Assembly: GCA_002721895.1 (NCBI GenBank)
Contig: PBLV01000068.1
Coordinates: 6,978-70,977 of the forward strand
Length of the DNA stretch: 64,000 nt
Direction of reading: 5' to 3'
Origin: Verrucomicrobiales bacterium
GTDB lineage: Bacteria > Verrucomicrobiota > Verrucomicrobiae > Limisphaerales > UBA1100
A model generated the notes under the pieces. That model did no database searches. It was given only the letters and a program-made list of their open reading frames with translations, and was not told the origin of the DNA. Below, one piece after another: positions 46,564-56,010 of this stretch. Every line of letters begins with the position of its first letter. The first letter of the stretch is position 1. A program made the translations under genes and the position numbers.

Positions 46564-47910
46564 ATGTCTTGGCTGCCATTTGAGCTGGGACTGGCGGCGC
46601 GCTACCTGATCTCCAAGCGTACGTCGGTTTCCTTCATCACGCTGATCTCCGTAATCGGCGTGATGCTGGGGGTGGCGGTGCTCATTGTGGTCATCAGTGT
46701 GATGGCCGGTTTTCATCATTTGCTTCAGGAAAAATTGTTCGGGTTTTACTCGGACCTCACCGTTGAAGGTCGCTACTCCATGATCGCGGATCACGAGAGC
46801 CTGAGGAAACGGGTGCGCCAAGTGGATGGGGTTAAGGTCAAGGGAGTTTCGCCCGTGGTGGTGGGGCGAGTGATGGCGCAGCGGACGGTGGCGATGGGGC
46901 AGTCGCCAGTGGACGCCAACGGCGCGATGGGGGAGCCGTTGCAGGATTTGCGCATGGATCTTGTGCCCTTGGTGGGGGTGGATACAAACACCATCGGGGA
47001 GGTGTCGGAGATTCCACGCATGATGGTGGCGGGGAAAATGGAGTTTGGGGATTTGTTTCTGGATGAATGGTTTGCGGTGGCGGGTGTGAACTTGGCGAAT
47101 CCCCGGCATTTCGCCATGGATGTGGGGGACAAGGTTTCGGTCTACACCACGCGGCAACTGAAGGCGATGAAGGCGGAGCGGGACGCCAATGGGAGCTTGG
47201 GGATATTGCCGACGGATTTTGAGGTGCGCGGCTTTTTTGATGTGGAGTTTCACCCGTTCAACTCGTTCGTGATTTGCTCGATGGAGGCGGCGCAGGAGTT
47301 GCTGGAGATGGAGGGGCGCGTTTCACAATTAAAGGTAAAACTGGAAAATCCGGACCAGGCTTTGACGGCGCAACGGCTGATGGGGCAGGCGTTGGGAACC
47401 AACTACATCGTAAAGACGTGGCGGGATGAGCCCGCGACCCGACATCAAGTGGCGGCTGTGGAGACGGAAAAGCAAATGATGTTTTTCGTGTTGTTCTTTG
47501 TGATGATCGTAGCGGCTTTTGGCGTGACGAGTTCGCTCATCATTTTCGTGACTCACAAGACGCGCGAGATCGGGCTTTTAAAAGCGTTGGGTGCGTCCAA
47601 TGGACAGGTGGCTGGTATTTTTCTTTGCCAAGGATTGGCGATTGGGGGCGTGGGAGTCACGCTGGGCTACGGGCTGGGAATGCTGGCCCTGAAATACCGC
47701 AACGAGTTCCTTAAATTCATCGGCTGGCTGAAAGGTGGGGAGGTTTTTCAGAAGGAAATCTACTTTTTCAATGAATTGCCAGCACTCACCCGTCCGGAGG
47801 ATATTCTGTTCATCTGCGGCTGTTCGCTGCTGGCTTGCGTGCTGGCAGGGTTGATACCCGCCTGGAACGCCGCCCGTTTGCGGCCCGTGGAGGCACTGCG
47901 CTATGAGTAA
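46564..47910 (+). CDS. lolE: LolC/LolE-type lipoprotein-releasing permease
   Basis: This 448-residue permease of the FtsX fold has RYLISKRTSVSFITLISVIG at the N-terminus with the first helix, a periplasmic domain of about 260 residues, and three C-terminal helices including SLIIFVTHKTREIGLLKALG, the characteristic LolC/E loop. Together with LolD it extracts lipoproteins from the inner membrane for transfer to the outer membrane. Only one permease gene is present, as in many non-proteobacteria, so it probably forms a homodimer. The lolD-like gene overlaps it by 8 bases. Codon use here is rich in GGG and GCG, unlike the lolD gene that follows. Confidence 0.9.
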   Translation: MSWLPFELGLAARYLISKRTSVSFITLISVIGVMLGVAVLIVVISVMAGFHHLLQEKLFGFYSDLTVEGRYSMIADHESLRKRVRQVDGVKVKGVSPVVVGRVMAQRTVAMGQSPVDANGAMGEPLQDLRMDLVPLVGVDTNTIGEVSEIPRMMVAGKMEFGDLFLDEWFAVAGVNLANPRHFAMDVGDKVSVYTTRQLKAMKAERDANGSLGILPTDFEVRGFFDVEFHPFNSFVICSMEAAQELLEMEGRVSQLKVKLENPDQALTAQRLMGQALGTNYIVKTWRDEPATRHQVAAVETEKQMMFFVLFFVMIVAAFGVTSSLIIFVTHKTREIGLLKALGASNGQVAGIFLCQGLAIGGVGVTLGYGLGMLALKYRNEFLKFIGWLKGGEVFQKEIYFFNELPALTRPEDILFICGCSLLACVLAGLIPAWNAARLRPVEALRYE

Positions 47911-49228
47911 CTCCGTCGCTCCCCTCCTCGCCGCCCGCGGTCTGTGCAAGACCTACCAAATGGGCCAGCAGTCTCTGGCGGTCTTGCGCGAGGTAGACTT
48001 TGATTTGGAACGCGGCCGGTTTGTGGCGCTTTGCGGTGCCTCCGGAAGCGGCAAGACCACCCTGCTGCATTTGCTGGCAGGACTGGATCAGCCGACCGAG
48101 GGCACCATCCAGTTTAGCGGCCGCAACATTGCCCAAATGGACGAGATCGAAGCCGCCGAATTTCGCAACAAGCATATCGGCCTCGTCTTTCAGGCCTACC
48201 ACCTCATCAGTGAGCTGGATGCACTTGAGAACGTAACTCTGCCCGCCCGTCTGCAACGGATGCCGAGTGGCGAAGCCGAGCAGCGCGCGCGCGAATTACT
48301 GGAAGCCGTGGGACTAAAGGATCGCCTGCACCACAGGCCTACGGAACTTTCCGGCGGCGAACAACAACGCGTTGCCATCGCACGTGCACTTGTTAACAAC
48401 CCCAAGCTGGTGCTGGCCGACGAGCCAACCGGCAACTTGGACACTGGCACCGAGAAGGAGATCATCGATCTTCTGCGCGATCTTCAAGCTGAACGCAACC
48501 TCACCCTGCTTGTGGCTACACACGACGAGCACGTGGCAGAGAGTGCTGGTGTCGTGGTGCATCTGAGTGACGGTCACATGGTGCATGTCACCGAACGAAC
48601 GGCGCGTACGGAACAGGAACCCGAACGATTATCCTCACCGGGCAAGGTCGTGGTGAACATTGCCCGCCATGCCGAATATTCGCGTGGCCAGTTATTGTTT
48701 CGGACATTGCTGGGCTTATTGTTTATTGCCGTGCCACACGTCATTTGCTTTGCCATTCTGGGATTCGGGTGTTTGCTGGCAACGGTCGTTGTATGGTTCG
48801 CCATTCTGTTCACAAAAAGCCATCCACGGATACTTTACCGTTTTCAGCGAGGTGTCCTGCAATGGAGCATCCGTTTCAATGCGGCCATGATGAACCTAGT
48901 GGACGGCTATCCAGCATTGGGCCTTGGCAACAAGGGGGACGCGGTTGAAGTGTGTCTGGAGCGTCCGGAATCATTCAACCGTTGGCTGTGTGTCGCACGG
49001 CTGTTTGCCGTCGTTTATGTTGGCGTTCCTCATGGCATCTGTTTGTTTGCCCGCTATGTTGCCGCGATTTTCATCCTAATTGCTGCGTTCTTTATTGTGA
49101 TGTTCACCGGAAAGTATCCACCAAACATGCACCATTTCATGGTGGGTACATTGCGATGGCAAGCTCGCGTGCAGGCTTACTTGTCATTAATGACTGACAG
49201 GTATCCGCCTTTTTCCGGCAGAGAATAA
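47903..49228 (+). CDS. lolD: LolD-type ATPase fused to a C-terminal DUF4389 membrane domain
   Basis: This 441-residue protein has a full ABC ATPase (1-230: [56 protein letters not shown]) ending in its own complete LolD-like tail ([13 protein letters not shown]). Residues 260-441 are membrane-embedded and show two DUF4389-like halves ([16 protein letters not shown] and [20 protein letters not shown], then [15 protein letters not shown] and [16 protein letters not shown]), closing with [10 protein letters not shown]. This fusion is unusual. The base and codon choice (C-rich) differs from lolE just upstream. The tail of another lolD lies immediately after its stop (49229-49320). See the finding on gene replacement. 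Confidence 0.9.
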   Translation: MSNSVAPLLAARGLCKTYQMGQQSLAVLREVDFDLERGRFVALCGASGSGKTTLLHLLAGLDQPTEGTIQFSGRNIAQMDEIEAAEFRNKHIGLVFQAYHLISELDALENVTLPARLQRMPSGEAEQRARELLEAVGLKDRLHHRPTELSGGEQQRVAIARALVNNPKLVLADEPTGNLDTGTEKEIIDLLRDLQAERNLTLLVATHDEHVAESAGVVVHLSDGHMVHVTERTARTEQEPERLSSPGKVVVNIARHAEYSRGQLLFRTLLGLLFIAVPHVICFAILGFGCLLATVVVWFAILFTKSHPRILYRFQRGVLQWSIRFNAAMMNLVDGYPALGLGNKGDAVEVCLERPESFNRWLCVARLFAVVYVGVPHGICLFARYVAAIFILIAAFFIVMFTGKYPPNMHHFMVGTLRWQARVQAYLSLMTDRYPPFSGRE

Positions 49229-49320
49229 GGCTGGCATTGGGTGCGGCGACGCATGACGAGAAGGTGGCAGGGTTTGCAGAACGGGTGCGGCGACTGGCGG
49301 ACGGGAGGATTGTGGATTGA
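49229..49320 (+). pseudogene. orphan C-terminal tail of a replaced lolD
   Basis: Directly after the stop of the fused lolD gene, a frame without a start encodes LALGAATHDEKVAG then FAERVRRLADGRIVD and a stop at 49318-49320. This is the canonical end of a LolD ATPase (switch His in ATHDE, closing RLADGRIV). It matches the neighbouring permease in G-rich codon use. The ATPase domain upstream has its own complete end, so this is the remnant of an earlier lolD whose main body was replaced. Confidence 0.85.
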
Positions 49321-49369
49321 AGTTTGTTGCGCGGTGGGATTGTTCCGCTTAGCTTCGGCGGCCCTTGCG

Positions 49370-50236
49370 ATGAAGGTCTTCATTGACGGAAAATTTTACG
49401 ACGAGAAGAACGCAAAAATTTCGGTGTTCGATCATGGCCTGTTGTATGGCGACGGTGTGTTTGAGGGCATCCGGGCTTACAACGGCCGCGTATTCAAGCT
49501 CAAGGAGCACATCGATCGGTTGTTTTACTCGGCCAAGGCGATCCTTCTGAAGATGCCGATGTCACGTGCGGCCATCACCAAGGCCGTTGTGCAGACCTGC
49601 CGGAAGAACGGCATTCAAGACGGCTACGTTCGACTGGTGGTGACGCGAGGAACGGGAACCTTGGGGCTTGACCCAGACCGATGCAAGAAGGGCTCGGTGA
49701 TCGTGATCGCGGACAAGATTCAGCTCTATCCGAAGGCACTTTATGAGCAGGGCATGCCGTTGATCACCGTGCCCACCACGCGGAACTACGCCAATGCCAT
49801 CAACCCGGCGATCAAGTCATTGAATTACCTGAACAACATTCTCGCGAAAATTGAGGCGAAGATCGGCGGCTGCGCGGAGGCGATCATGCTCAACCCCGCG
49901 GGCAACGTGGCGGAATGCACTGGCGATAATGTGTTTATTCTTTCGGGAGGAAAATTGCTGACGCCGCCATTGACGGCCGGTGCCCTGCGCGGGATTACGC
50001 GCGGAGTGGTGATCGACTTGGCACGCGAGCAAGAGTTGGAGGTCGCCGAGACAGACTTGACGCGGTATGACCTTTACTGTGCGGACGAATGTTTCATCAC
50101 GGGCACCGCGGCGGAAATTGCGCCGGTGAAGTCGATTGATGGACGGGAGATTGGACGTGGCAAACCGGGGCCGGTAACCAAGAAGTTGATTCAGGCCTAC
50201 CACGACTTGACGAACTCAGAAGGTGAGGCAATTTAG
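49370..50236 (+). CDS. ilvE: branched-chain amino acid aminotransferase
   Basis: This 288-residue PLP-dependent class IV aminotransferase catalyses the last step of leucine, isoleucine and valine synthesis. Visible are VFDHGLLYGDGVFEGIRAYN, YVRLVVTRG, the PLP Lys in KSLNYLNNILAK, EAIMLNPAGNVAECTGDN, and the phosphate-binding GALRGITRGVV with ECFITGTAAEIAPV. The ATG at 49370 gives the standard N-terminus. Upstream codons in the same frame read through the lolD remnant region and are not part of the protein. mcsA follows after 14 bases. Confidence 0.95.
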   Translation: MKVFIDGKFYDEKNAKISVFDHGLLYGDGVFEGIRAYNGRVFKLKEHIDRLFYSAKAILLKMPMSRAAITKAVVQTCRKNGIQDGYVRLVVTRGTGTLGLDPDRCKKGSVIVIADKIQLYPKALYEQGMPLITVPTTRNYANAINPAIKSLNYLNNILAKIEAKIGGCAEAIMLNPAGNVAECTGDNVFILSGGKLLTPPLTAGALRGITRGVVIDLAREQELEVAETDLTRYDLYCADECFITGTAAEIAPVKSIDGREIGRGKPGPVTKKLIQAYHDLTNSEGEAI

Positions 50237-50250
50237 GGGAGGGGATTTGC

Positions 50251-50748
50251 ATGAAATGCTGCCAAACAGGATGTGAAAATGAGGCGACGGTTCACCTGAC
50301 CGAGATTGTGGAGGGTCAGATGAAAAAGATTGACCTCTGCGAGGACTGCGCGAAGGACAAGGGGGTGACGGATCCGCAGGGGTTTGCGTTGGCGGATTTG
50401 CTGCTCGGGTTGGGAGCGTCTTCAGAAATTGAAGCGGCCGGGGGTGGTGAACTGGTGTGCGATGAGTGCGGGTTCGCGCACGCAGACTTTAAAAAAAGCG
50501 GCCGGCTTGGATGTCCGGCATGTTATCAAACATTCGCGGGGCCGCTGGAGGGAATGGTGAAGCAAATGCACAAGGGGACGGAGCACGTGGGCAAAGTGCC
50601 CAAGGTGCTGCAACAGGCCAAACGGGCCACCCAGCAGCGGGAGAAACTGCAGGAACGACTGGCGCGGGCCGTGGAGGAGGAGAATTACGAATTGGCGGCA
50701 CAACTGCGGGACGAGATCAAGGAACTGGAACAGGAATCGGCGGCATGA
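50251..50748 (+). CDS. mcsA: McsA-like zinc-finger activator of McsB
   Basis: This 165-residue protein has four Cys-pair motifs (CCQTGC, CEDC, CDEC and CPAC) that bind zinc, followed by a coiled-coil UvrB/UvrC-type motif (LARAVEEENYELAAQLRDEI, about 130-160). In Bacillus, McsA binds and stimulates the protein arginine kinase McsB. A GGGGAGGGG ribosome site lies 7 bases before the ATG. The mcsB start overlaps its stop (ATGA), and clpC follows. Confidence 0.93.
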   Translation: MKCCQTGCENEATVHLTEIVEGQMKKIDLCEDCAKDKGVTDPQGFALADLLLGLGASSEIEAAGGGELVCDECGFAHADFKKSGRLGCPACYQTFAGPLEGMVKQMHKGTEHVGKVPKVLQQAKRATQQREKLQERLARAVEEENYELAAQLRDEIKELEQESAA

Positions 50749-51821
50749 CGAAACTGCACGAATTTTTGGTTGGCACGGATGAATTTGCGGGGCGCGAAGC
50801 CAAGGGGGACCACGTTGTCTTGTCGAGCCGTGTTCGCCTTGCGCGAAACGTGATGGGCCGGCCTTTTCCCGGCCGAGCGAAAAAGGCGGAACGGGTGGAG
50901 GCTTGTGATTTAATTCAGCCGGCGGTGTCAGGGCTCTCGGCCATGCGTGGATGTTACAGTGAGTCGATGGCCAACCTGAAGGCTTTGGATAAACAGGTAC
51001 TAGTGGAACGTCATCACATCAGCCGTGAACACGCGGCCAAGAATTCGGGCAGCGGGCTGGTGATGAACAAGGACCAGTCGATGTGCGTGATGATCAATGA
51101 GGAGGATCACCTGCGCATGCAGGCGTTGTTGCCGGGACTGCAACTCAAGCAGGTCTGGCAAAAAATCGACCGTCTGGACACGAGCTTGGAGAAAAAGCTT
51201 GAATATGCTTTTGACGGCCAGTTGGGCTACCTGACGGCGTGTCCAACCAATCTGGGCACGGGCATTCGGGTGAGTGCCATGCTGCACCTGCCAGGCTTGG
51301 TTTTGCAAGAACAGGTAAACCAGATTGTGCAGGCGGTGACCAAGCTGGGGCATGCCGTGCGTGGCTTGTATGGCGAGGGAACTGAGGCACTGGGTCACAT
51401 CTTTCAGGTCTCAAACCAAATGACGCTGGGCGAGTCGGAAGGGGACATCGTGGAAAGGATCAGCAAGGTGCTTCTCCAGATCATCGAGCACGAGGAGAAT
51501 GCGCGCCAGACGCTTTTGCAAAACAAGCCGGCGGAATTGTTCAACCACATTGGGCGCGCCTGTGGCATCCTTGCCAACGCGCACATTGTGAGCAGCAAGG
51601 AGGCCATGAACCAGCTTTCGCTCATGCGTTTGGGGGTGGTTATGGGATTGTTGCCAGATGTTGGTAAATCGATACTGGATGAATTGTTCCTCATCACCCA
51701 GCCGGCGCATCTGCAGCACATGGTGGGGGAAAAACTTTCCGGGGAGGAACGGGATGTCCATCGGGCGAGCCTGCTGCGGGAACGGCTGGGCAGCATCAGC
51801 GGGCTGCAATTGCCCGAATAA
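50745..51821 (+). CDS. mcsB: protein arginine kinase
   Basis: This 358-residue enzyme of the guanidino-kinase fold phosphorylates arginine residues and so marks proteins for ClpC-ClpP. The motifs LSSRVRLARNV, MINEEDHLRMQ, CPTNLGTGIRVSAMLHLP and GLYGEGTEALGHIFQVSNQM match Bacillus McsB closely, and the C-terminal RDVHRASLLRERLG fits its regulatory arginine-rich end. Catalytic residues look intact. The start overlaps mcsA. The gap to clpC is 109 bases. Confidence 0.95.
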   Translation: MTKLHEFLVGTDEFAGREAKGDHVVLSSRVRLARNVMGRPFPGRAKKAERVEACDLIQPAVSGLSAMRGCYSESMANLKALDKQVLVERHHISREHAAKNSGSGLVMNKDQSMCVMINEEDHLRMQALLPGLQLKQVWQKIDRLDTSLEKKLEYAFDGQLGYLTACPTNLGTGIRVSAMLHLPGLVLQEQVNQIVQAVTKLGHAVRGLYGEGTEALGHIFQVSNQMTLGESEGDIVERISKVLLQIIEHEENARQTLLQNKPAELFNHIGRACGILANAHIVSSKEAMNQLSLMRLGVVMGLLPDVGKSILDELFLITQPAHLQHMVGEKLSGEERDVHRASLLRERLGSISGLQLPE

Positions 51822-51930
51822 CGGCCCATATGGGTCGTCCAGTAAATAAGGGGATTTTTTGTGTTTGGGCATAAGTTGGTATGCGGCATGCTGGACAAAT
51901 GGTGGATTTGGAGGCAAATTTCGGAAGGAA

Positions 51931-54426
51931 ATGAGTGACGAAGGGATGAGCAACTTTACGCCGCGGGCCCAGCAGGTGCTGGCACTGGCGCGCAAGGAGG
52001 CGGACCGGTTCAACCACAATTTTGTGGGTACCGAGCACTTGCTGCTGGGCTTGATCAAGCTGGGGCAGGGTGTGGCGGTGAACGTGCTTCAGAAAATGGG
52101 GCTCGACTTGGAAACAGTGCGTCTGGAGGTGGAAAAACAAGTGGGCACGGGGCCCGACCAAAAACAGGTGGGCAACATTCCGTACACGCCCCGCGTCAAG
52201 AAGGTTTTAAATCTCGCGTCCAAGGAAGCCAAGGCATTGGCGCACACTTACGTTGGTACGGAGCATATTTTGCTTGGATTGCTGCGCGAGGGCGAGGGCG
52301 TGGCGGCACGGGTGTTGAAGAATCTGGATATCGACATTGAGCAGACCCGGCAGGAAATTTTGCGGGAACTTGACCCCAACTTTGTGGGCGGCGAGGAAGA
52401 TTTGGAGGAGGTCGATGAAGGGGATCCGCCCAAGGGCAAGAAGGGCACAAAGACACCCGCACTTAGGGCATTTGGACGGGATCTGACGGAGGTTGCCAAG
52501 AAGGGCGAAATGGATCCGGTGATTGGTCGGCAGGACGAGATTGAGCGGGTGATTCAGATTTTGTGCCGGCGCACCAAGAACAATCCCGTGCTGCTTGGTG
52601 AGGCGGGCGTGGGCAAGACGGCTATCGTCGAGGGTCTGGCGCAGGAAATTGCGAAGGGCAACGTGCCGGAAATTTTAAGGGAGCGAAAGGTCATCACACT
52701 GGACTTGGCGCTGATGGTGGCGGGTACGAAATACCGCGGCCAGTTTGAAGAGCGCATCAAGGCGGTGATGGATGAAATTCGACGCGCGAAGAACGTCATC
52801 CTGTTTATCGATGAGTTGCACACGATCGTGGGGGCGGGGTCGGCCGAGGGCACGATGGATGCCAGCAACATCATCAAGCCAGCCCTGAGCCGGGGCGAGT
52901 TGCAGTGTGTTGGTGCCACCACGTTGAATGAGTACCGAAAGTATATCGAGAAGGACGCGGCACTGGAGCGACGATTCCAGACGGTGAAGGTTGAGGAGCC
53001 AGATGCCAGTGAGGCGGTGGAAATCATGAAGGGGCTGCGGCCGAAATATGAGGATCACCATAAGGCAACGATTACGGATGATGCCCTTGAGGCGGCAGTG
53101 AGCCTTTCCTCGCGTTACATCACCGAGCGTTTCCTGCCGGACAAGGCCATTGACGTGATGGACGAAGCGGGCAGCCGCGGGCGTATCAAGGCTATGACGC
53201 GGCCGCCCGACATCAAGGGCTTGGAGGAAAAGATCGAGGAGATCAAGAAGAAGAAGGAAGAGGCGATCAAGGAGCAGGATTTCGAGGGTGCGGCATCCAT
53301 GCGCGATGAAGAAAAGCACGCGAAGGAGGCCTTGGAGACGCGCATCAATGAATGGAAAGCCGCCAGCGAGGAGAAGTCGGTGGTCATTGATGAAGAGGAT
53401 ATTTTACAGGTCGTCGCGAAATGGACCGGCATTCCGCTGAAGCGGATGGAAAAGGACGAGATCAAGAAACTGCTCGACATGGAGAGCGAGTTGTCCCGGG
53501 TGATCATTGGCCAGGACGAGGCGGTGACGGCGTTGTGCAAGGCGCTCCGACGCAGCCGGGCGGATCTGAAGGATCCAGCGCGGCCAATCGGCACTTTTGC
53601 GCTGCTCGGACCGACGGGCGTGGGCAAGACGCTCTTGGCCAAGACGATTGCCTCGGAATTGTTTGGCGACACCAAGGCGTTGATTCAAATCGACATGAGC
53701 GAATACATGGAGAAGTTCGCCAGTTCGCGGCTGGTCGGTTCACCGCCGGGTTATGTTGGCTTTGAGGATGGGGGGCAGCTTACCGAGCAGGTTCGTCGCA
53801 AGCCTTACTCCGTGGTTCTGTTTGACGAGATGGAGAAGGCTCATCCGGACGTGATGAACATGCTCCTGCAGATTTTGGAGGAGGGTAAGTTGACGGACAG
53901 CCAAGGGCGCACGGTGGATTTCCGCAACACGATCATCCTAATGACCTCCAACATTGGCGCGGACAAAGTCAAGCCCGGCGCCACCATCGGTTTCACCACA
54001 TCGACCGATGAGATCGACTACGGCAAGATGCGCGAGCAAATCATGGATGAAGCCAAGCGCGCGTTCAGGCCTGAATTCCTGAACCGGTTGGACGACGTGA
54101 TTGTGTTCCGGTCCCTGTCGCGTGATGATCTGCTGGTGATCCTTGACTTGGAGATGAGCAAGGTCATTGATCGCCTCAAGGCGAAGGAGATCGACCTGAA
54201 ATTGGATGACAAGGCACGTGATTTCCTCGTGGAGAAGGGATTTGATCCGCAGTACGGCGCGCGTCCGATGCGTCGTGCGGTGGAGCGTTATCTCGAGGAT
54301 CCGTTGGCCGAGGAAATTCTGCGCGGCACCGTGCATGATGGTGAGCCCATCAATATCTCGGCGGACGAGGAGAAATTGACTTTCTCTCAAAAGACGCCTG
54401 CCGAGAAAGCGGTCTCTGGTCAATAA
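51931..54426 (+). CDS. clpC: ClpC AAA+ protease chaperone
   Basis: This 831-residue hexameric unfoldase feeds substrates to ClpP. It has two Clp_N repeats (about 6-145), AAA-1 with [10 protein letters not shown] and [11 protein letters not shown], a middle domain with a UVR motif ([18 protein letters not shown]) that distinguishes ClpC from ClpB, and AAA-2 with [10 protein letters not shown] and [16 protein letters not shown]. The C-terminal D2-small domain follows ([15 protein letters not shown]). I chose the ATG at 51931. A GGAAGG lies only 3 bases before it, and an ATG at 51946 is an alternative. It follows mcsA-mcsB as in Firmicutes, but no ctsR is present. Confidence 0.96.
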   Translation: MSDEGMSNFTPRAQQVLALARKEADRFNHNFVGTEHLLLGLIKLGQGVAVNVLQKMGLDLETVRLEVEKQVGTGPDQKQVGNIPYTPRVKKVLNLASKEAKALAHTYVGTEHILLGLLREGEGVAARVLKNLDIDIEQTRQEILRELDPNFVGGEEDLEEVDEGDPPKGKKGTKTPALRAFGRDLTEVAKKGEMDPVIGRQDEIERVIQILCRRTKNNPVLLGEAGVGKTAIVEGLAQEIAKGNVPEILRERKVITLDLALMVAGTKYRGQFEERIKAVMDEIRRAKNVILFIDELHTIVGAGSAEGTMDASNIIKPALSRGELQCVGATTLNEYRKYIEKDAALERRFQTVKVEEPDASEAVEIMKGLRPKYEDHHKATITDDALEAAVSLSSRYITERFLPDKAIDVMDEAGSRGRIKAMTRPPDIKGLEEKIEEIKKKKEEAIKEQDFEGAASMRDEEKHAKEALETRINEWKAASEEKSVVIDEEDILQVVAKWTGIPLKRMEKDEIKKLLDMESELSRVIIGQDEAVTALCKALRRSRADLKDPARPIGTFALLGPTGVGKTLLAKTIASELFGDTKALIQIDMSEYMEKFASSRLVGSPPGYVGFEDGGQLTEQVRRKPYSVVLFDEMEKAHPDVMNMLLQILEEGKLTDSQGRTVDFRNTIILMTSNIGADKVKPGATIGFTTSTDEIDYGKMREQIMDEAKRAFRPEFLNRLDDVIVFRSLSRDDLLVILDLEMSKVIDRLKAKEIDLKLDDKARDFLVEKGFDPQYGARPMRRAVERYLEDPLAEEILRGTVHDGEPINISADEEKLTFSQKTPAEKAVSGQ

Positions 54427-54478
54427 AGAGCGCCGTGTGGCGTGCATTTTCGGGAAGGGGAGGTAGATTGTTCAAATC

Positions 54479-55267
54479 ATGAACGAAGCCACGGGTGTGT
54501 TGACACAATTCGTGCTGGGCTTGGGGCGCATCACCTTGATGGGGGGAGAGGTGCTGCGCAGCTTGGCCACGGTGCGTCCGAATCTTCGCGAGGTGGTTCG
54601 GCAACTTCATTTCATTGGGGTCAAGTCCCAGTCGGTGGTTCTCATCACGGGCGGCTTCGCGGGCATGGTGCTTTGCGCGCAGACTTTTTTTCAGTTTGAA
54701 AAAGTGGACATGGGTTCTTCCGCATTGGCGGTGGTCAGCGTGGCCATGACGGGTGAGATGGGCCCCGTGCTGGCGGGGTTGATGGTGGCCGGGCGCATCG
54801 GGGCGGCCATCACCGCGGAACTGGGCACCATGCGCGTGACCGAGCAGATTGACGCGCTGCGCACCATGGCTACACACCCGGTGGATCATTTGGTTGTGCC
54901 GCGCGTGTTGGCGACGGTCATTGCCATGCCGCTGCTCACGGTGATCGCCGTGTCTGTGGGCATTGTGTGTGCTTATGTGGTGGGTACGACACTTCTGGGT
55001 ATGGATGGGGCCTACTCAATCAAGCATATGGCGTTCTTCACCGACCCCATTGACCTATGGGCGGGATTGATCAAGTCCGTCTTTTTTGGTGCGGTTATTT
55101 CCGTCATTGGCTGTTATCGGGGACTCAATTGCGGTCAAGGCGCTGAAGGCGTGGGACGCGCCACCAATCAGGCGGTGGTACACTCTTGCATCACAATCCT
55201 TATCTCCAATTTTTTCCTGACGCTGTTCCTCCGAAAATTTTTTATGTCACTGGGAATGTGGGGATGA
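54479..55267 (+). CDS. mlaE: MlaE-type phospholipid ABC permease
   Basis: This 262-residue integral membrane protein has the MlaE signature (AVVSVAMTGEMGPVLAGLMV, then AAITAELGTMRVTEQIDAL) and about five membrane helices. With MlaF and MlaD it moves phospholipids between the inner and outer membranes, helping keep the outer-membrane lipid asymmetry. The ATG is 52 bases after clpC. mlaF starts in its stop codon. Confidence 0.95.
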   Translation: MNEATGVLTQFVLGLGRITLMGGEVLRSLATVRPNLREVVRQLHFIGVKSQSVVLITGGFAGMVLCAQTFFQFEKVDMGSSALAVVSVAMTGEMGPVLAGLMVAGRIGAAITAELGTMRVTEQIDALRTMATHPVDHLVVPRVLATVIAMPLLTVIAVSVGIVCAYVVGTTLLGMDGAYSIKHMAFFTDPIDLWAGLIKSVFFGAVISVIGCYRGLNCGQGAEGVGRATNQAVVHSCITILISNFFLTLFLRKFFMSLGMWG

Positions 55268-56010
55268 TTGAGGTTCGCAATTTAACCAAGCGCTTCGGCA
55301 CGCAAACCGTGCTGGATGGGATCAGTTTTGCACTGGAGTCCGGGGAATCCGTCGCGGTCATTGGCCGCAGCGGTGTGGGTAAAAGTGTGCTGGTCAAGCA
55401 TCTGGCTGCATTGATGAAACCGGATGCCGGCGAGGTGCGCTTGGATGACCAGGACTTGGTGCCGTTGTCAGAAAGGGAGCTTTTGCCCATTCGCAGCCGG
55501 TTTGGCATGCTGTTCCAAGGAGCAGCATTGTTTGATTCCCTGACCGTGGCCGAAAACATTGCCTTTTCACTGGGACGCGAGGATTTGACCGCCAGAGACA
55601 TTGGCGATCGTGTGGCCGAGGTGCTGGAGCTGGTGGAGTTGCCGGGGATTGAAGCCAAGCTTCCAGCTGAACTTTCAGGCGGCATGAAAAAGCGCGTGGG
55701 CCTTGCCCGCGCCATTGTGCACCGGCCTGAGATTATCCTTTATGACGAGCCGACCACCGGGTTGGACCCGATGGTGTCGGATAGCATTGACCAGTTGATG
55801 ATGCGTGTGAATGAGCGACTGCACGCCACGACACTGGTGGTGACGCATGACATGCGCACGGCCCGACGTCTGGGTGAAAGGGTGCTCTATCTGCATGGTG
55901 GAAGGATTTATCTCGACGACACGGCGGAAAATGTTTTCATGTCGAGAGACCCGGTGGTGAGCCGGTTTATCAAGGGAGAGGCCGACTTGAAGGAGGTGGA
56001 ATTCGCATGA
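55264..56010 (+). CDS. mlaF: MlaF-type ATP-binding protein
   Basis: This 248-residue ATPase has GRSGVGKSVLVKHL (Walker A), FGMLFQGAALFDSLTV (Q-loop region), LSGGMKKRVGLARA (signature), IILYDEPTTGLDPM (Walker B) and VVTHDM. These match MlaF, the ATPase of the phospholipid transport complex. The start overlaps the mlaE stop (ATGA), and mlaD in turn overlaps its own stop. Confidence 0.95.
   Translation: MIEVRNLTKRFGTQTVLDGISFALESGESVAVIGRSGVGKSVLVKHLAALMKPDAGEVRLDDQDLVPLSERELLPIRSRFGMLFQGAALFDSLTVAENIAFSLGREDLTARDIGDRVAEVLELVELPGIEAKLPAELSGGMKKRVGLARAIVHRPEIILYDEPTTGLDPMVSDSIDQLMMRVNERLHATTLVVTHDMRTARRLGERVLYLHGGRIYLDDTAENVFMSRDPVVSRFIKGEADLKEVEFA

Noticed and set aside
45661..47253. 530-codon minus-strand open frame across acs and lolE
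   Set aside because: It spans two well-supported genes, is His/Arg-rich and has no domain.
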